From assembly GCA_020636215.1 (NCBI GenBank), contig JACJYG010000006.1, positions 310,001-374,000 on the forward strand: 64,000 bases of DNA. Reading direction: 5' to 3'. Shown here in pieces: positions 52,839 to 61,019 of this stretch (position 1 is its first letter; every line of letters begins with the position of its first letter). The notes under the pieces are model-generated. The model did no database searches, had not been told where the DNA came from, and worked only from the letters and a program-made list of their open reading frames with translations. The translations under genes were made by a program, and so were the position numbers. Source of the stretch: Lewinellaceae bacterium (lineage in GTDB: Bacteria; Bacteroidota; Bacteroidia; Chitinophagales; Saprospiraceae).

Positions 52839-52846
52839 TATTTTTG
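52839..52846 (+). promoter_or_regulatory. -7 box for susCD
   Basis: TATTTTTG fits TAnnTTTG perfectly; TTTTG near 52810 could be the -33 element although the spacer is longer than usual. The leader would be about 30 bases, with no Shine-Dalgarno sequence before the ATG (AAAAAAGGTTAGT). Confidence 0.65.
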
Positions 52847-52883
52847 CTTAAGTTTTGGATTTAATTAAATAAAAAAGGTTAGT

Positions 52884-55800
52884 ATGAAAAAACTCTCACT
52901 AGTTCTAGGGCTAATGCTGTTTGCTATTGGCTCTATTCTCGCCCAAAAGACAGTTACGGGGACTGTCTCTGACCAAAATGGCGACCCACTCCTGGGCGCC
53001 AGCGTTCTCGTAAAAGGTACTTCCTCCGGTACAATTACCGACATTGACGGTAACTACTCCGTTAAGGTTCCGGAGGGGAGCACTACGCTGGTCATTAGCT
53101 ACACGGGTTTTAACACCCAGGAAGTTGAGGTTGGCAACCAGAGCATCATTAACGTTACCCTGATGGAAGGGGTCACCCTTTCGGAGGCGGTTGTTACGGC
53201 ACTCGGTGTACAGCGGGAAGAAAAAGCCCTCGGTTATGCTGTACAGGAAGTGGGTGGCGACCAGTTGACCATCTCCAATGATGTCAACTTCGTGTCCTCT
53301 CTTTCCGGTAAGGTGGCCGGTGTTCAGGTAATCAGTTCTTCCGGCGCCAGCCTTGGTGGTAGCGCCAAGGTGCGGGTTCGTGGGGTGAACAGCCTGGTAG
53401 GCGGCGACCCGCTCTACATCGTAGACGGTACCCCAATTACCAATGAGAACTTCTCCAACGATGTGGGCGGTTCGGATTATGGCAACCTGGCTGCCGACAT
53501 CCCCACCAGCGATATCGAAAAGATATCTGTTCTGAAAGGCCCGGCCGCTACGGCGCTTTATGGTGAGCGCGCCTCTAACGGTGTGGTGATGATCACCACC
53601 AAGAAAGGTTCGTTTGGCAAAAAAGGCCTGGGCGTTACGGTTTCCTCCACCGTATCTGCGGACCGCGTTTATATTCTTCCGGAATATCAGGATGAATACG
53701 GTGGTGGCTATGAGCAAACCTGGGAAGAAGCCACCGACCCGGTCGATGGCAAAAGCTATCGCATTCTCAACTATTCCGCCGACGAGAGCTGGGGCCCCAA
53801 AATGGATGGCACTACCTACCGCCCCTTCTGGAGCTGGTATCCCGGTACTCCTGAATATGGCACGGAAATTCCGTTGTCTCCCAACCCGGACAACGTTCGG
53901 GACTTCTTCGATACCGGTATTACCAACATCAATACTGTTAGCATTGATGGAGGAACAGAGAATACCGGTTTCCGATTTGGCTTTTCCAACCTCAACCAGA
54001 CTGGTGTTCTACCGAATAGCCAGTTGGACCGCAATGGCATCAACATGAGCGTGCGCCACAAACTGGCGGAGCGCCTGACCTTAGGGGTTAACGCCAACCT
54101 GGTCTTCACCGATGGTAGCGGCCGCCCTGAGTTTGGTTACAGCACCCGTGGCGGCAACCCGGTCAACTCTTTCAACCAGTGGTTCCAACGGCAGTTGGAC
54201 ATGAGCCGCCTGGCCGACTACAAGAACCCGGATGGCACTTTCCGCTCCTGGAACATCCGTTCTACAAGCGATCCTACTCCATTGTACTGGGACAGCCCCT
54301 ACTTCGCCGTTTATGAGAACGTCCGCACGGATTCGCGCGACCGTTACTTCGGCGACATCAACCTGGCCTACGAGATCGTGGATGGCCTGACCATCTCTGG
54401 TGCGTTACGCCGCGATAACTTCACCCAGCGCATCCAGGAACGCGTCGCTTCCGGCGGCTTGGAAGAGCCCTGGTATCGTGAATTTGTCGCCAACGGCACA
54501 GAAGACAACTACGAATTGATCGGGAATTACCAGAAAGATTTCGGCAAGATTTCCTTTGACGCCATGTTAGGTGGTAACATTCGCAAGAACATCTACCATC
54601 AGAACAACGCTCAGACAGTGGGCGGCCTGACAGCGCCAAACCTGTTCAATACCAGCGCCTCTGTAGACCGTCCCGACCTCACCAGCGAGATCCGTGAAAA
54701 GACCGTTCGCTCGGTATTCGGTTCGGCTAATGTCGGGTTCAACGGTGTTGCTTATATTGGTGTTACACTGCGTAACGACTGGTCTTCCGCACTGCCGGCT
54801 GACAATAACAACTACCTGTACCCATCGGTTTCAGGTAGCTTGGTCTTCTCTGAACTGCTCAACACTTCCTGGCTTTCCTTCGGTAAGCTTTACGGTAGTG
54901 TCGCGCAGGTGGGCGCCGACATCGACCCTTACCTGACCAACAGTGTTTACGATTACGGTACTGCGCCCTATGGCAGCAGTTCTTCTTTTGCTGTTCCCAA
55001 CCTGTTGCCGAATACGGTACTGGAGCAAACCCTGTCTACTTCCTGGGAAGCGGGCCTGGATATGCGGATGTTCAACAACCGCCTGGGCTTCAATCTGATC
55101 TACTATGAAGCCTCGACGAAGAATGATATTCTCCGGGTACAGGTACCGGGTTCCTCTGGTTATGCAGAAGCCCTGGTCAACGCTGGTTTGATCACCTCTA
55201 ATGGGGTTGAACTGGCTCTGTACGGTACGCCGGTCCGCAATAGCAACCTGACGTGGGACATTTCTGTGAACATTGCCCGGAATACGTCCAAGGTTGAAGA
55301 ACTGTACGGCGACCTGACCAACTACAAACTGGCGGATGGTATTGGTGGCAGCCGATGGGGCGGTTTCTCAGTAAACGCCCGTGTCGGTGAAGAATGGGGC
55401 CTGGCTAACGGCCGTGGTTTCACCTATGATGACCAGGGCCGTCTGGTCATTACTGAAACCGGCAGCTACGTGGTAACTGCTAACAAAGACCTGGGCTCTA
55501 TCCTTCCGGATTTCACCGGCGGTGTGCTGAATACCTTGAACTTCAAGGGTATTGAATTACGCGCTATGATTGACTTCCAGGTAGGTGGCCAGTTCTTCTC
55601 CACTACCCGCATGTTCAACGCCTACTCCGGCCTTGGCGCCGAAACGGTGGGCAACAACGCTTTGGGCAACCCGCTGCGGGATCCGCTGACGGATCAGAGT
55701 GGCGCCCCCATCGACGGATCCAGCATTCTGGCCAGCGAAGCAGGTTCTAATTCAGGAGGTATACTCGTGGAAGGCGTTTCCGCTACTGGCGAACCGCTGT

Positions 55801-56114
55801 CTGTTTACGTAGAGCCGCAAACCTACTACGGCCGCATGTTTGGCCTGCACGAACGTTGGTTGTACGATGCCAGCTTTATCAAGCTGCGCGAAGTTAGCCT
55901 TGGCTATGAGATCCCGAAGAAAGTTTTGGGTAAACTGCCGGTTCAGAGCCTGAAATTGTCCCTGATCGGCCGTAACCTCTGGCTCATCGATTCCAAGGTG
56001 GACGGTATCGATCCGTCTGAAGTGTTGCCAGGATCCAATAATATTATCTTTGAAGAGCGTGGTGGCCTTCCTGGTGTCCGTTCGATCGGTGCTAAACTGA
56101 CGGTTGGATTCTAA
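52884..56114 (+). CDS. SusC/RagA TonB-linked outer membrane receptor
   Basis: 1076 residues. A signal peptide ends at GSILAQ. Next comes the carboxypeptidase-D-like domain (about 22-105, VTGTVSDQNGDPLLGASVLV), then the TonB box region and plug (VRGVNSLVGGDPLYIVDGTP, ASNGVVMITTKKG), then the 22-strand barrel ending GAKLTVGF. It forms the nutrient-uptake channel whose lid is the SusD protein encoded next. The ligand cannot be told: no glycosidase, peptidase or regulator gene is adjacent. Confidence 0.96.
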   Translation: MKKLSLVLGLMLFAIGSILAQKTVTGTVSDQNGDPLLGASVLVKGTSSGTITDIDGNYSVKVPEGSTTLVISYTGFNTQEVEVGNQSIINVTLMEGVTLSEAVVTALGVQREEKALGYAVQEVGGDQLTISNDVNFVSSLSGKVAGVQVISSSGASLGGSAKVRVRGVNSLVGGDPLYIVDGTPITNENFSNDVGGSDYGNLAADIPTSDIEKISVLKGPAATALYGERASNGVVMITTKKGSFGKKGLGVTVSSTVSADRVYILPEYQDEYGGGYEQTWEEATDPVDGKSYRILNYSADESWGPKMDGTTYRPFWSWYPGTPEYGTEIPLSPNPDNVRDFFDTGITNINTVSIDGGTENTGFRFGFSNLNQTGVLPNSQLDRNGINMSVRHKLAERLTLGVNANLVFTDGSGRPEFGYSTRGGNPVNSFNQWFQRQLDMSRLADYKNPDGTFRSWNIRSTSDPTPLYWDSPYFAVYENVRTDSRDRYFGDINLAYEIVDGLTISGALRRDNFTQRIQERVASGGLEEPWYREFVANGTEDNYELIGNYQKDFGKISFDAMLGGNIRKNIYHQNNAQTVGGLTAPNLFNTSASVDRPDLTSEIREKTVRSVFGSANVGFNGVAYIGVTLRNDWSSALPADNNNYLYPSVSGSLVFSELLNTSWLSFGKLYGSVAQVGADIDPYLTNSVYDYGTAPYGSSSSFAVPNLLPNTVLEQTLSTSWEAGLDMRMFNNRLGFNLIYYEASTKNDILRVQVPGSSGYAEALVNAGLITSNGVELALYGTPVRNSNLTWDISVNIARNTSKVEELYGDLTNYKLADGIGGSRWGGFSVNARVGEEWGLANGRGFTYDDQGRLVITETGSYVVTANKDLGSILPDFTGGVLNTLNFKGIELRAMIDFQVGGQFFSTTRMFNAYSGLGAETVGNNALGNPLRDPLTDQSGAPIDGSSILASEAGSNSGGILVEGVSATGEPLSVYVEPQTYYGRMFGLHERWLYDASFIKLREVSLGYEIPKKVLGKLPVQSLKLSLIGRNLWLIDSKVDGIDPSEVLPGSNNIIFEERGGLPGVRSIGAKLTVGF

Positions 56115-56230
56115 GGTTTTCGAAAGTGAAAACAAGCGCTTAAAGGAAAAGCGGCAGCCGCAGGCTTGGTTCTGCTGTTTCAGGCAAGGCGCCTGTCGCT
56201 ATCTTTTTATCTTTAAATTTTTTGAACGAT

Positions 56231-57676
56231 ATGAAAAACATTCTCAATAAAGCGATTATCGCTCTTTTAATATTTGCCTTCACGGCTTGCGGGGACTTTG
56301 AAGACCTCAACGTCAACCCCAATAAGCCGGTGTCGGTAGATACGGAAACGCTGCTTACCAGCGCCATGCGCGAAGTTGGCGAAAGGGTTTTGAGTAATAC
56401 CCGTATTGGCCCGATTTACGCACAGCACATTGGCAACATTACCTATACTGACGATGACCGCTACCAGGCGGTTCAGTCTGACTTCTCCGGTTGGTACACC
56501 GGGCCGCTTGCCGACCTGGAACGCATTATCGAGTTGAATACCGATGTGGCGACCAAAGATGCAGCTTCCAAGAGCGGCTCCAACGCCAATCAGATCGCTG
56601 CCGCCCGGATACTGAAGGCGTATTTCTTTAACATCCTGACCGACCTTTGGGGCCCAATGCCTTACAGCGAGGCTCTGAAAGGAGGGGAAGGCTTACTCAC
56701 GCCTGCTTATGACAGCCAGTCGGCTATTTACGAAGCGCTGTTCACCGAACTACAGGATGCAGTGGCTCAAATGGATGGCGGCGCCGGTGTATCCGGTGAC
56801 TTCATCTTTGGTGGCGATATGGCAGAATGGGCCAAGTTTGCCAATACCATCCGCATGAATATGGCTATCCGCGCGGCTGACGCCAATGAGACCCTGGCCA
56901 AAGCACAGTACCTCGATGCCATTGCCGATGGTGTGATCGATGCAGACCTGATGTACCCCTTCCTGCCGGAAGCCAACAACGAGAACCCCTGGTTCTCTGA
57001 GTTTCGGACCCGTACGGACTTTGCCATCACCGAAATGATGGTAAATGACATGAGCAGCACGGCAGACCCACGCCTGGCGCACTATGCAGACCCGACTGGG
57101 AACTCTGTTGCCGCCGGTAACCCGGTGATCGTTGGGGTCCCTTATGGCCTTTCCACGCCTTCTACGCAGCCGCCGAATGTTTCTTTCCCGAACTCCACCT
57201 TCGTGAAAGCTCAGGATGCGCCGCTGGCCATTTTCACACTTGCTCAGGTTAATTTTGCCAAAGCGGAAGCTGCAGCTCGTGGTTGGACCAACGACAATGC
57301 GGAAGATCTCTACAAAGCTGGCATAAAGGCTTCCTGGGATCAGTGGAGTGTTTCCTATGATAATGCAGCCTTCGACAGCTATTACAACCAGGCTGCTATT
57401 CAATGGAACTCTGCCAAGTGGGATGAGCTCATTGGCTATCAGAAGTGGGTGGCCCTCTTCGGCCAAGGTTTTGAAGCCTGGACGGAATGGCGCCGCCTGG
57501 ATTATCCGGCGCTCATCATTCCGGAAGATCCGCTGAGTCCTAGTGGTGGTATCCCTCTGCGTCTCATCTATCCGACTAATGAAGCCAACCTCAACGGCGC
57601 TAACTACGAGACAGCAGTTGGCCTGCTCGGCGGCCCGGATAGCGATGGCACCCGCCTGTGGTGGGATACTAAGTAA
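56231..57676 (+). CDS. SusD/RagB lipoprotein
   Basis: 481 residues from the ATG at 56231. The signal ends in lipobox FTAC with the +2 residues GDFEDLNVNPN, typical of the SusD-like 2 subfamily. TPR-like helices include AAARILKAYFFNILTDLWGPMPYSEAL and WDELIGYQKWVALFGQGFEAW. It is the ligand-binding lid for the upstream SusC channel on the cell surface. The strong terminator at 57730 closes the pair. Confidence 0.95.
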   Translation: MKNILNKAIIALLIFAFTACGDFEDLNVNPNKPVSVDTETLLTSAMREVGERVLSNTRIGPIYAQHIGNITYTDDDRYQAVQSDFSGWYTGPLADLERIIELNTDVATKDAASKSGSNANQIAAARILKAYFFNILTDLWGPMPYSEALKGGEGLLTPAYDSQSAIYEALFTELQDAVAQMDGGAGVSGDFIFGGDMAEWAKFANTIRMNMAIRAADANETLAKAQYLDAIADGVIDADLMYPFLPEANNENPWFSEFRTRTDFAITEMMVNDMSSTADPRLAHYADPTGNSVAAGNPVIVGVPYGLSTPSTQPPNVSFPNSTFVKAQDAPLAIFTLAQVNFAKAEAAARGWTNDNAEDLYKAGIKASWDQWSVSYDNAAFDSYYNQAAIQWNSAKWDELIGYQKWVALFGQGFEAWTEWRRLDYPALIIPEDPLSPSGGIPLRLIYPTNEANLNGANYETAVGLLGGPDSDGTRLWWDTK

Positions 57677-57729
57677 TTTGTTTTCCAAAAGTGGTGAGAT
57701 GATCCCACTGATGAAATAAAACTTTGAAT

Positions 57730-57768
57730 GAGGCTACTCCGGTTTTCCGGGGTAGCCTCAATTTTTTT
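57730..57768 (+). terminator. Intrinsic terminator after susD
   Basis: The 13-bp stem GAGGCTACTCCGG / CCGGGGTAGCCTC (one T-G pair) around a TTTT loop is followed by AA and seven T. Confidence 0.93.
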
Positions 57769-57888
57769 CGGGAAAGCTTGTTGGCTCTTTTGAGGCCCGG
57801 GAAGCTATGGAGAGGAGTATTTAAGAGAACACAGGGGGGACAATTTTGGCGACACTCAAATGCTTACTGCTCAAACACTTGCTACAGA

Positions 57889-58347
57889 TTAACCTGGCAA
57901 CGTAATCGTATAAGTATAGCTGTCGCCTTTTTCTGGTTTAGTGCTATCTGTTTTGAGGGGGGCTTTTTTCTGTTCAATGTAGGCATACTGAATGGCCTGA
58001 GGAGATTTTGCCTGGGGCTTTTTCTTTGGCAACCGGAAATGGATCTGAATGTCCTTGTGGAACAATACTTTTACACCTCTCGTTTTGGGTACTTCAAACT
58101 GAAGCAAACGAACCAGCCGGGCGGCCTCTTCATCGCAGCCATAACCAAGCCCTGAGATTACTTTGGCGGCCACTACCTGTCCTTGATAGTCGATCTCATA
58201 TTGGATAACCACCGTACCTTCAATTTGATGGGATAATGCCTCTGCCGGGTACTTTAAATTCTGGCTGACGAAGGCCTTTAAAGCCCTGGCGCCACCTGGG
58301 TATATCGGTTTTTTGATAAAGTGTTTATCCTTTTTTTCCTTGGCCAT
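57889..58347 (-). CDS. TonB C-terminal-domain protein without membrane anchor
   Basis: 152 residues. The TonB C-terminal fold is at the N-terminus of this protein: PIYPGGARALKAFVSQNLKYP, then EGTVVIQYEIDYQGQVVAAKVISGLGYGCDEEAARLVR and a final FHKDIQIHFRLP. A basic, Lys-rich tail of about 50 residues follows. No N-terminal transmembrane helix or signal peptide is present, so normal TonB energy coupling is excluded unless an unrecognised export route exists. It starts MAKEKKDKHF. Convergent with susD. The role is unknown. Confidence 0.85.
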   Translation of the reverse strand: MAKEKKDKHFIKKPIYPGGARALKAFVSQNLKYPAEALSHQIEGTVVIQYEIDYQGQVVAAKVISGLGYGCDEEAARLVRLLQFEVPKTRGVKVLFHKDIQIHFRLPKKKPQAKSPQAIQYAYIEQKKAPLKTDSTKPEKGDSYTYTITLPG

Positions 58348-58367
58348 AGTTTTACGGAATGTTGCCC

Positions 58368-58397
58368 TTGCAAGATTAAAAAAAATATCTACCTTTG
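58368..58397 (+). promoter_or_regulatory. -33/-7 promoter for rpsU
   Basis: TTG at 58368-58370 and TACCTTTG at 58390-58397 with a 19-base spacer: the best consensus promoter of the window. The transcript should start near 58404, with a leader of about 26 A-rich bases before the ATG and no Shine-Dalgarno sequence. Confidence 0.85.
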
Positions 58398-58428
58398 CGT
58401 GCTAAAAAATTAAAAATAAGCCGAAAAC

Positions 58429-58620
58429 ATGATCATCGTAGAAGTTCGTGAAAATGAATCTATCGACAGAGCGCTGAAAAAGTACAAGATGAAGTACAAC
58501 CGCTCCGGCATCATGCGGGAACTGCGCGACCGTAAGCAGTTCACCAAGCCATCGGTGCGCCGCAGGAATGAGATGATGAAAGCGGTTTACCGCCAGCAGA
58601 AGCAGGTGGAAATGGAGTAA
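58429..58620 (+). CDS. rpsU: 30S ribosomal protein S21
   Basis: 63 residues, full length. IIVEVRENESIDRALKKYK and the basic RRRNEMMKAVYRQQKQ match bS21. It sits at the 3' end of 16S rRNA next to the anti-Shine-Dalgarno. In Flavobacterium a role in hiding the anti-Shine-Dalgarno and in self-regulation has been described; here the rpsU leader has no Shine-Dalgarno, so that kind of self-control is not visible. It has its own promoter and terminator. Confidence 0.98.
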   Translation: MIIVEVRENESIDRALKKYKMKYNRSGIMRELRDRKQFTKPSVRRRNEMMKAVYRQQKQVEME

Positions 58621-58658
58621 CTTTCATTTGACAATTTCTCGTATTCTGCTTAAATTGG

Positions 58659-58697
58659 AGGAGCAGGGTGTATAACCACCCTGCTCCTTTAATTTTA
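58659..58697 (+). terminator. Intrinsic terminator after rpsU
   Basis: A perfect 12-bp stem AGGAGCAGGGTG / CACCCTGCTCCT around TATAAC, followed by a T-rich tract (TTAATTTT). It overlaps the leader of xerC, so read-through or partial termination may set the ratio of the two. Confidence 0.85.
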
Positions 58698-58711
58698 GAC
58701 CAAAACAGGGA

Positions 58712-59605
58712 ATGAGCGCAACATCCTTCCTTCATTATATACAATACGAAAAGCGGTTCTCGCCGCACACTGTTACCGCTTACAGCAAAGACCTGGAGCA
58801 GTTCCTGTATTATATCAAAGAAGAATGCGGCATTGATTCCGTGGAAGCAGTGGAGCATACACATATCCGCGGATGGTTGGTCTACCTGATCAGCCAGGGA
58901 CTTACTGCCCGGACGGCCAACCGTAAACTATCGACCCTTAAAGCCTATTTTAAGTTTCTCGTTCGGCGGCAGCATCTGGCTTCGGACCCTACTGCCAAAG
59001 CTTCTGCGCCCAAAGTGGGCAAACGCTTGCCGGCGGCCCTGAAGAAAACGGAATTGGGGCATTTGTTTAACCACATCTCTTTTGAAGAAGGATATCCCGG
59101 CTCTCGCAACCGGATGTTATTGGAATTACTCTATTCCACCGGCATGCGCCGTTCGGAAGCCATCCGGCTTCGTGTAGAAGACGTCGACCTCGGCCGGATG
59201 GTTGTCCTTGTGCATGGCAAGGGGGGGAAAGACCGCTTGATTCCCATCAGCCGGGAATTAGCAGAAAACCTACAGGCCTATCTTCTCGAACGCGAGCAAG
59301 CCTTCCCAACTGGGGGCTTTTTATTTTTGACCGAAAAAGGAGCTCCCCTTTATCCGAAACTCGTTTATAATATCGTTCACAAATATCTATCTATGGTGAC
59401 CAGCAATGAGCAGCGGGGGCCCCATGTACTGCGGCATTCTTTTGCCACCCATTTGTCGGAGAATGGGGCAAGCCTGGAGGCTATCAAAGCATTACTGGGG
59501 CATGCAAGCCTGGCCTCTACCCAGGTTTACACTCATAACTCCATAGAACGACTTCAGCAGGTTTATCAGAAAGCCCACCCCAAAGCCGGGCCTTCAGGTG
59601 ATTGA
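58712..59605 (+). CDS. xerC: Tyrosine recombinase XerC/XerD
   Basis: 297 residues. SAM-like N-terminal domain (about 1-90) and catalytic domain with the pentad: Arg in GMRRSEAIRL, Lys in GKGGKDRL, HxxR as HVLRHSFATH, His in LGHASLASTQ and nucleophile Tyr in VYTHNSIERL. Its place between rpsU and hpf matches the Bacteroidota core gene order, so it is a chromosomal-dimer resolvase, not a mobile-element integrase. Confidence 0.93.
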   Translation: MSATSFLHYIQYEKRFSPHTVTAYSKDLEQFLYYIKEECGIDSVEAVEHTHIRGWLVYLISQGLTARTANRKLSTLKAYFKFLVRRQHLASDPTAKASAPKVGKRLPAALKKTELGHLFNHISFEEGYPGSRNRMLLELLYSTGMRRSEAIRLRVEDVDLGRMVVLVHGKGGKDRLIPISRELAENLQAYLLEREQAFPTGGFLFLTEKGAPLYPKLVYNIVHKYLSMVTSNEQRGPHVLRHSFATHLSENGASLEAIKALLGHASLASTQVYTHNSIERLQQVYQKAHPKAGPSGD

Positions 59606-59655
59606 AGGGCCGGCTTGATTTACGTTATTCTTTAATCACAAAAACAAGGAAGACT

Positions 59656-59964
59656 ATGAAAGTACATACAGAAGCTGTCCAGTTCAAGGCAGATCAAAAG
59701 TTAATTGACCATATCGAAAAGAAACTCAGCAAGATGGACCAGTACTTTGACCGAATTATTGAGGCAAGGGTAACGCTGAGGCTGGAAAACTCCGGCCAGG
59801 TCCGCGACAAAATTGCAGAGGTCCGGTTAAATGTTCCCGGCGATTCCCTTTTTGTGAAGGAGTCCAGTAAAACATTCGAAGCGTCCATCGATAACGCTAT
59901 TCCCTCTCTCAAGCGCCAATTGATCAAATACAAAGACAAGCTTCGGAATAACAACAGCATTTGA
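59656..59964 (+). CDS. hpf: Ribosome hibernation promoting factor (short HPF/RaiA)
   Basis: 102 residues from the ATG at 59656. MKVHTEAVQFKADQKLIDHIEKKLSK, then RVTLRLENSG and EASIDNAIPSLKRQLIKYKDK match the short HPF/YfiA fold. It inactivates ribosomes by binding across the A and P sites of the 30S subunit. No C-terminal dimerisation domain, so the short type. A further upstream start (59602) overlaps xerC and is not supported. Confidence 0.93.
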   Translation: MKVHTEAVQFKADQKLIDHIEKKLSKMDQYFDRIIEARVTLRLENSGQVRDKIAEVRLNVPGDSLFVKESSKTFEASIDNAIPSLKRQLIKYKDKLRNNNSI

Positions 59965-60009
59965 TCTGGTAATACAAGAGGGTGGGCGCCCTAAAGGATA
60001 AATAAACCG

Positions 60010-60040
60010 GCCTTCCGCAATCTGCGGGAGGCTTTTTTTT
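60010..60040 (+). terminator. Intrinsic terminator after hpf
   Basis: The 9-bp stem GCCTTCCGC / GCGGGAGGC (one T-G pair) around AATCT is followed by eight T. Confidence 0.92.
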
Positions 60041-60122
60041 GCTTACAGGCCCTGGCTATTGCTAGAGCTGAAAAAAAAGGATAAAAAAAAATTACACTAT
60101 TTTTTGTTTTGTCAAAAAGTTC

Positions 60123-60130
60123 TATCTTTG
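60123..60130 (+). promoter_or_regulatory. -7 box for the tRNA cluster
   Basis: TATCTTTG, a perfect TAnnTTTG, 150 bases before the first tRNA-like sequence and the only such box between hpf and tuf. The tRNAs, and possibly tuf, may be read from here. 60131-60280 holds no other recognised element. Confidence 0.6.
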
Positions 60131-60280
60131 CAATCGCTTTGAGAAAATGATCTCAGATAAAGCTTGAAACGTTACCATTATTAGCATAAGGCAAGAAAGG
60201 GCCTGCTTCCAAATCAAGCAGTTTCCCGATAAATCTGCCCGGCAAAGACAGCAGGATTACCCTCGCTTTTCTCAAATTAA

Positions 60281-60308
60281 GCCAGCATAGCTCAGTTGGC
60301 CAGAGCAG
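60281..60308 (+). pseudogene. Truncated tRNA-Thr copy
   Basis: The first 28 bases match the tRNA-Thr(TGT) gene at 60383 exactly, through the D-arm. Then TCCCG and CTTTTGGGG replace the anticodon arm, and a GGCAGGCAGGCAGG repeat (about 60335-60347) replaces the 3' half. No complementary acceptor strand follows. The copy precedes the true tRNA by 102 bases, much as the tRNA-Ala copy at 1110-1182 does at 99 bases. Confidence 0.8.
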
Positions 60309-60382
60309 TCCCGCTTTTGGGGCAAACTGGTTCGGCAGGCAGGCAGGCTGCTATTGAATAACCGCTAAAGGCACTAATACAT

Positions 60383-60456
60383 GCCAGCATAGCTCAGTTG
60401 GCCAGAGCAGCTGATTTGTAATCAGCGGGTCGGGGGTTCGAATCCCTCTGCTGGCT
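60383..60456 (+). tRNA. tRNA-Thr (anticodon TGT)
   Basis: Acceptor GCCAGCA pairs with TGCTGGC. The anticodon stem GCTGA/TCAGC encloses TTTGTAA (anticodon TGT); the T-loop is TTCGAAT. The discriminator is T at 60456. CCA is not encoded. Confidence 0.95.
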
Positions 60457-60544
60457 CAAAAGCGGGATAATCAGTATCAAAAAAAGCCATTTTAAATGGC
60501 TCTTTACCAGGTTTAAGCCTGTCTTCTCTTATGCGAAATAATCA

Positions 60545-60627
60545 GGGGGCGCGCCGGAGTTGGAGAGCCGGGCCAGACTGTAAATCTGGTGACTCTGTCT
60601 GAATAGGTTCGAATCCTATCGCCCCCA
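60545..60627 (+). tRNA. tRNA-Tyr (anticodon GTA)
   Basis: 83 nt with a long variable arm. Acceptor GGGGGCG pairs with CGCCCCC, anticodon stem CCAGA/TCTGG encloses CTGTAAA (GTA), T-loop TTCGAAT, discriminator A. Confidence 0.95.
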
Positions 60628-60705
60628 CTGTAATCGCCTTAGCTTTAGTGAAAAGGCAGTCAAAGTATTCCGCCTTCGCCAGGTCTATGGAGTCGGCGGA
60701 AATAA

Positions 60706-60778
60706 GCGGGCGTAGCTCAGTTGGTAGAGCATCAGCCTTCCAAGCTGAGGGTCGCGGGTTCGAGTCTCGTCGCCCGCT
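60706..60778 (+). tRNA. tRNA-Gly (anticodon TCC)
   Basis: 73 nt. Acceptor GCGGGCG pairs with CGCCCGC, anticodon stem TCAGC/GCTGA encloses CTTCCAA (TCC), T-loop TTCGAGT, discriminator T. Confidence 0.95.
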
Positions 60779-60879
60779 CTTGATTTTTCGTCATTTTAAG
60801 CTCTCGGAGCCAATCTTTAAACCGGATTCGCAAACCGGAAGTGAAAAGCGGCGGACCTGGCTCTACCGCGAAAATATAG

Positions 60880-60951
<72 letters not shown>

Positions 60952-61019
60952 CAACTTAGTGTTTGGCACTTGTTTAAACAACTTAATAACAATTTTCATA
61001 GCAAAAAAAAATTTTACCG

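Noticed and set aside
52884..57676. Polysaccharide utilisation locus
   Set aside because: Only the SusC/SusD pair is present; no glycoside hydrolase, sulfatase or hybrid regulator gene lies beside it.
58712..59605. XerC as integrase of a mobile element next to the tRNA cluster
   Set aside because: The gene order rpsU-xerC-hpf is a standard Bacteroidota core arrangement, and no att repeat or cargo is present.
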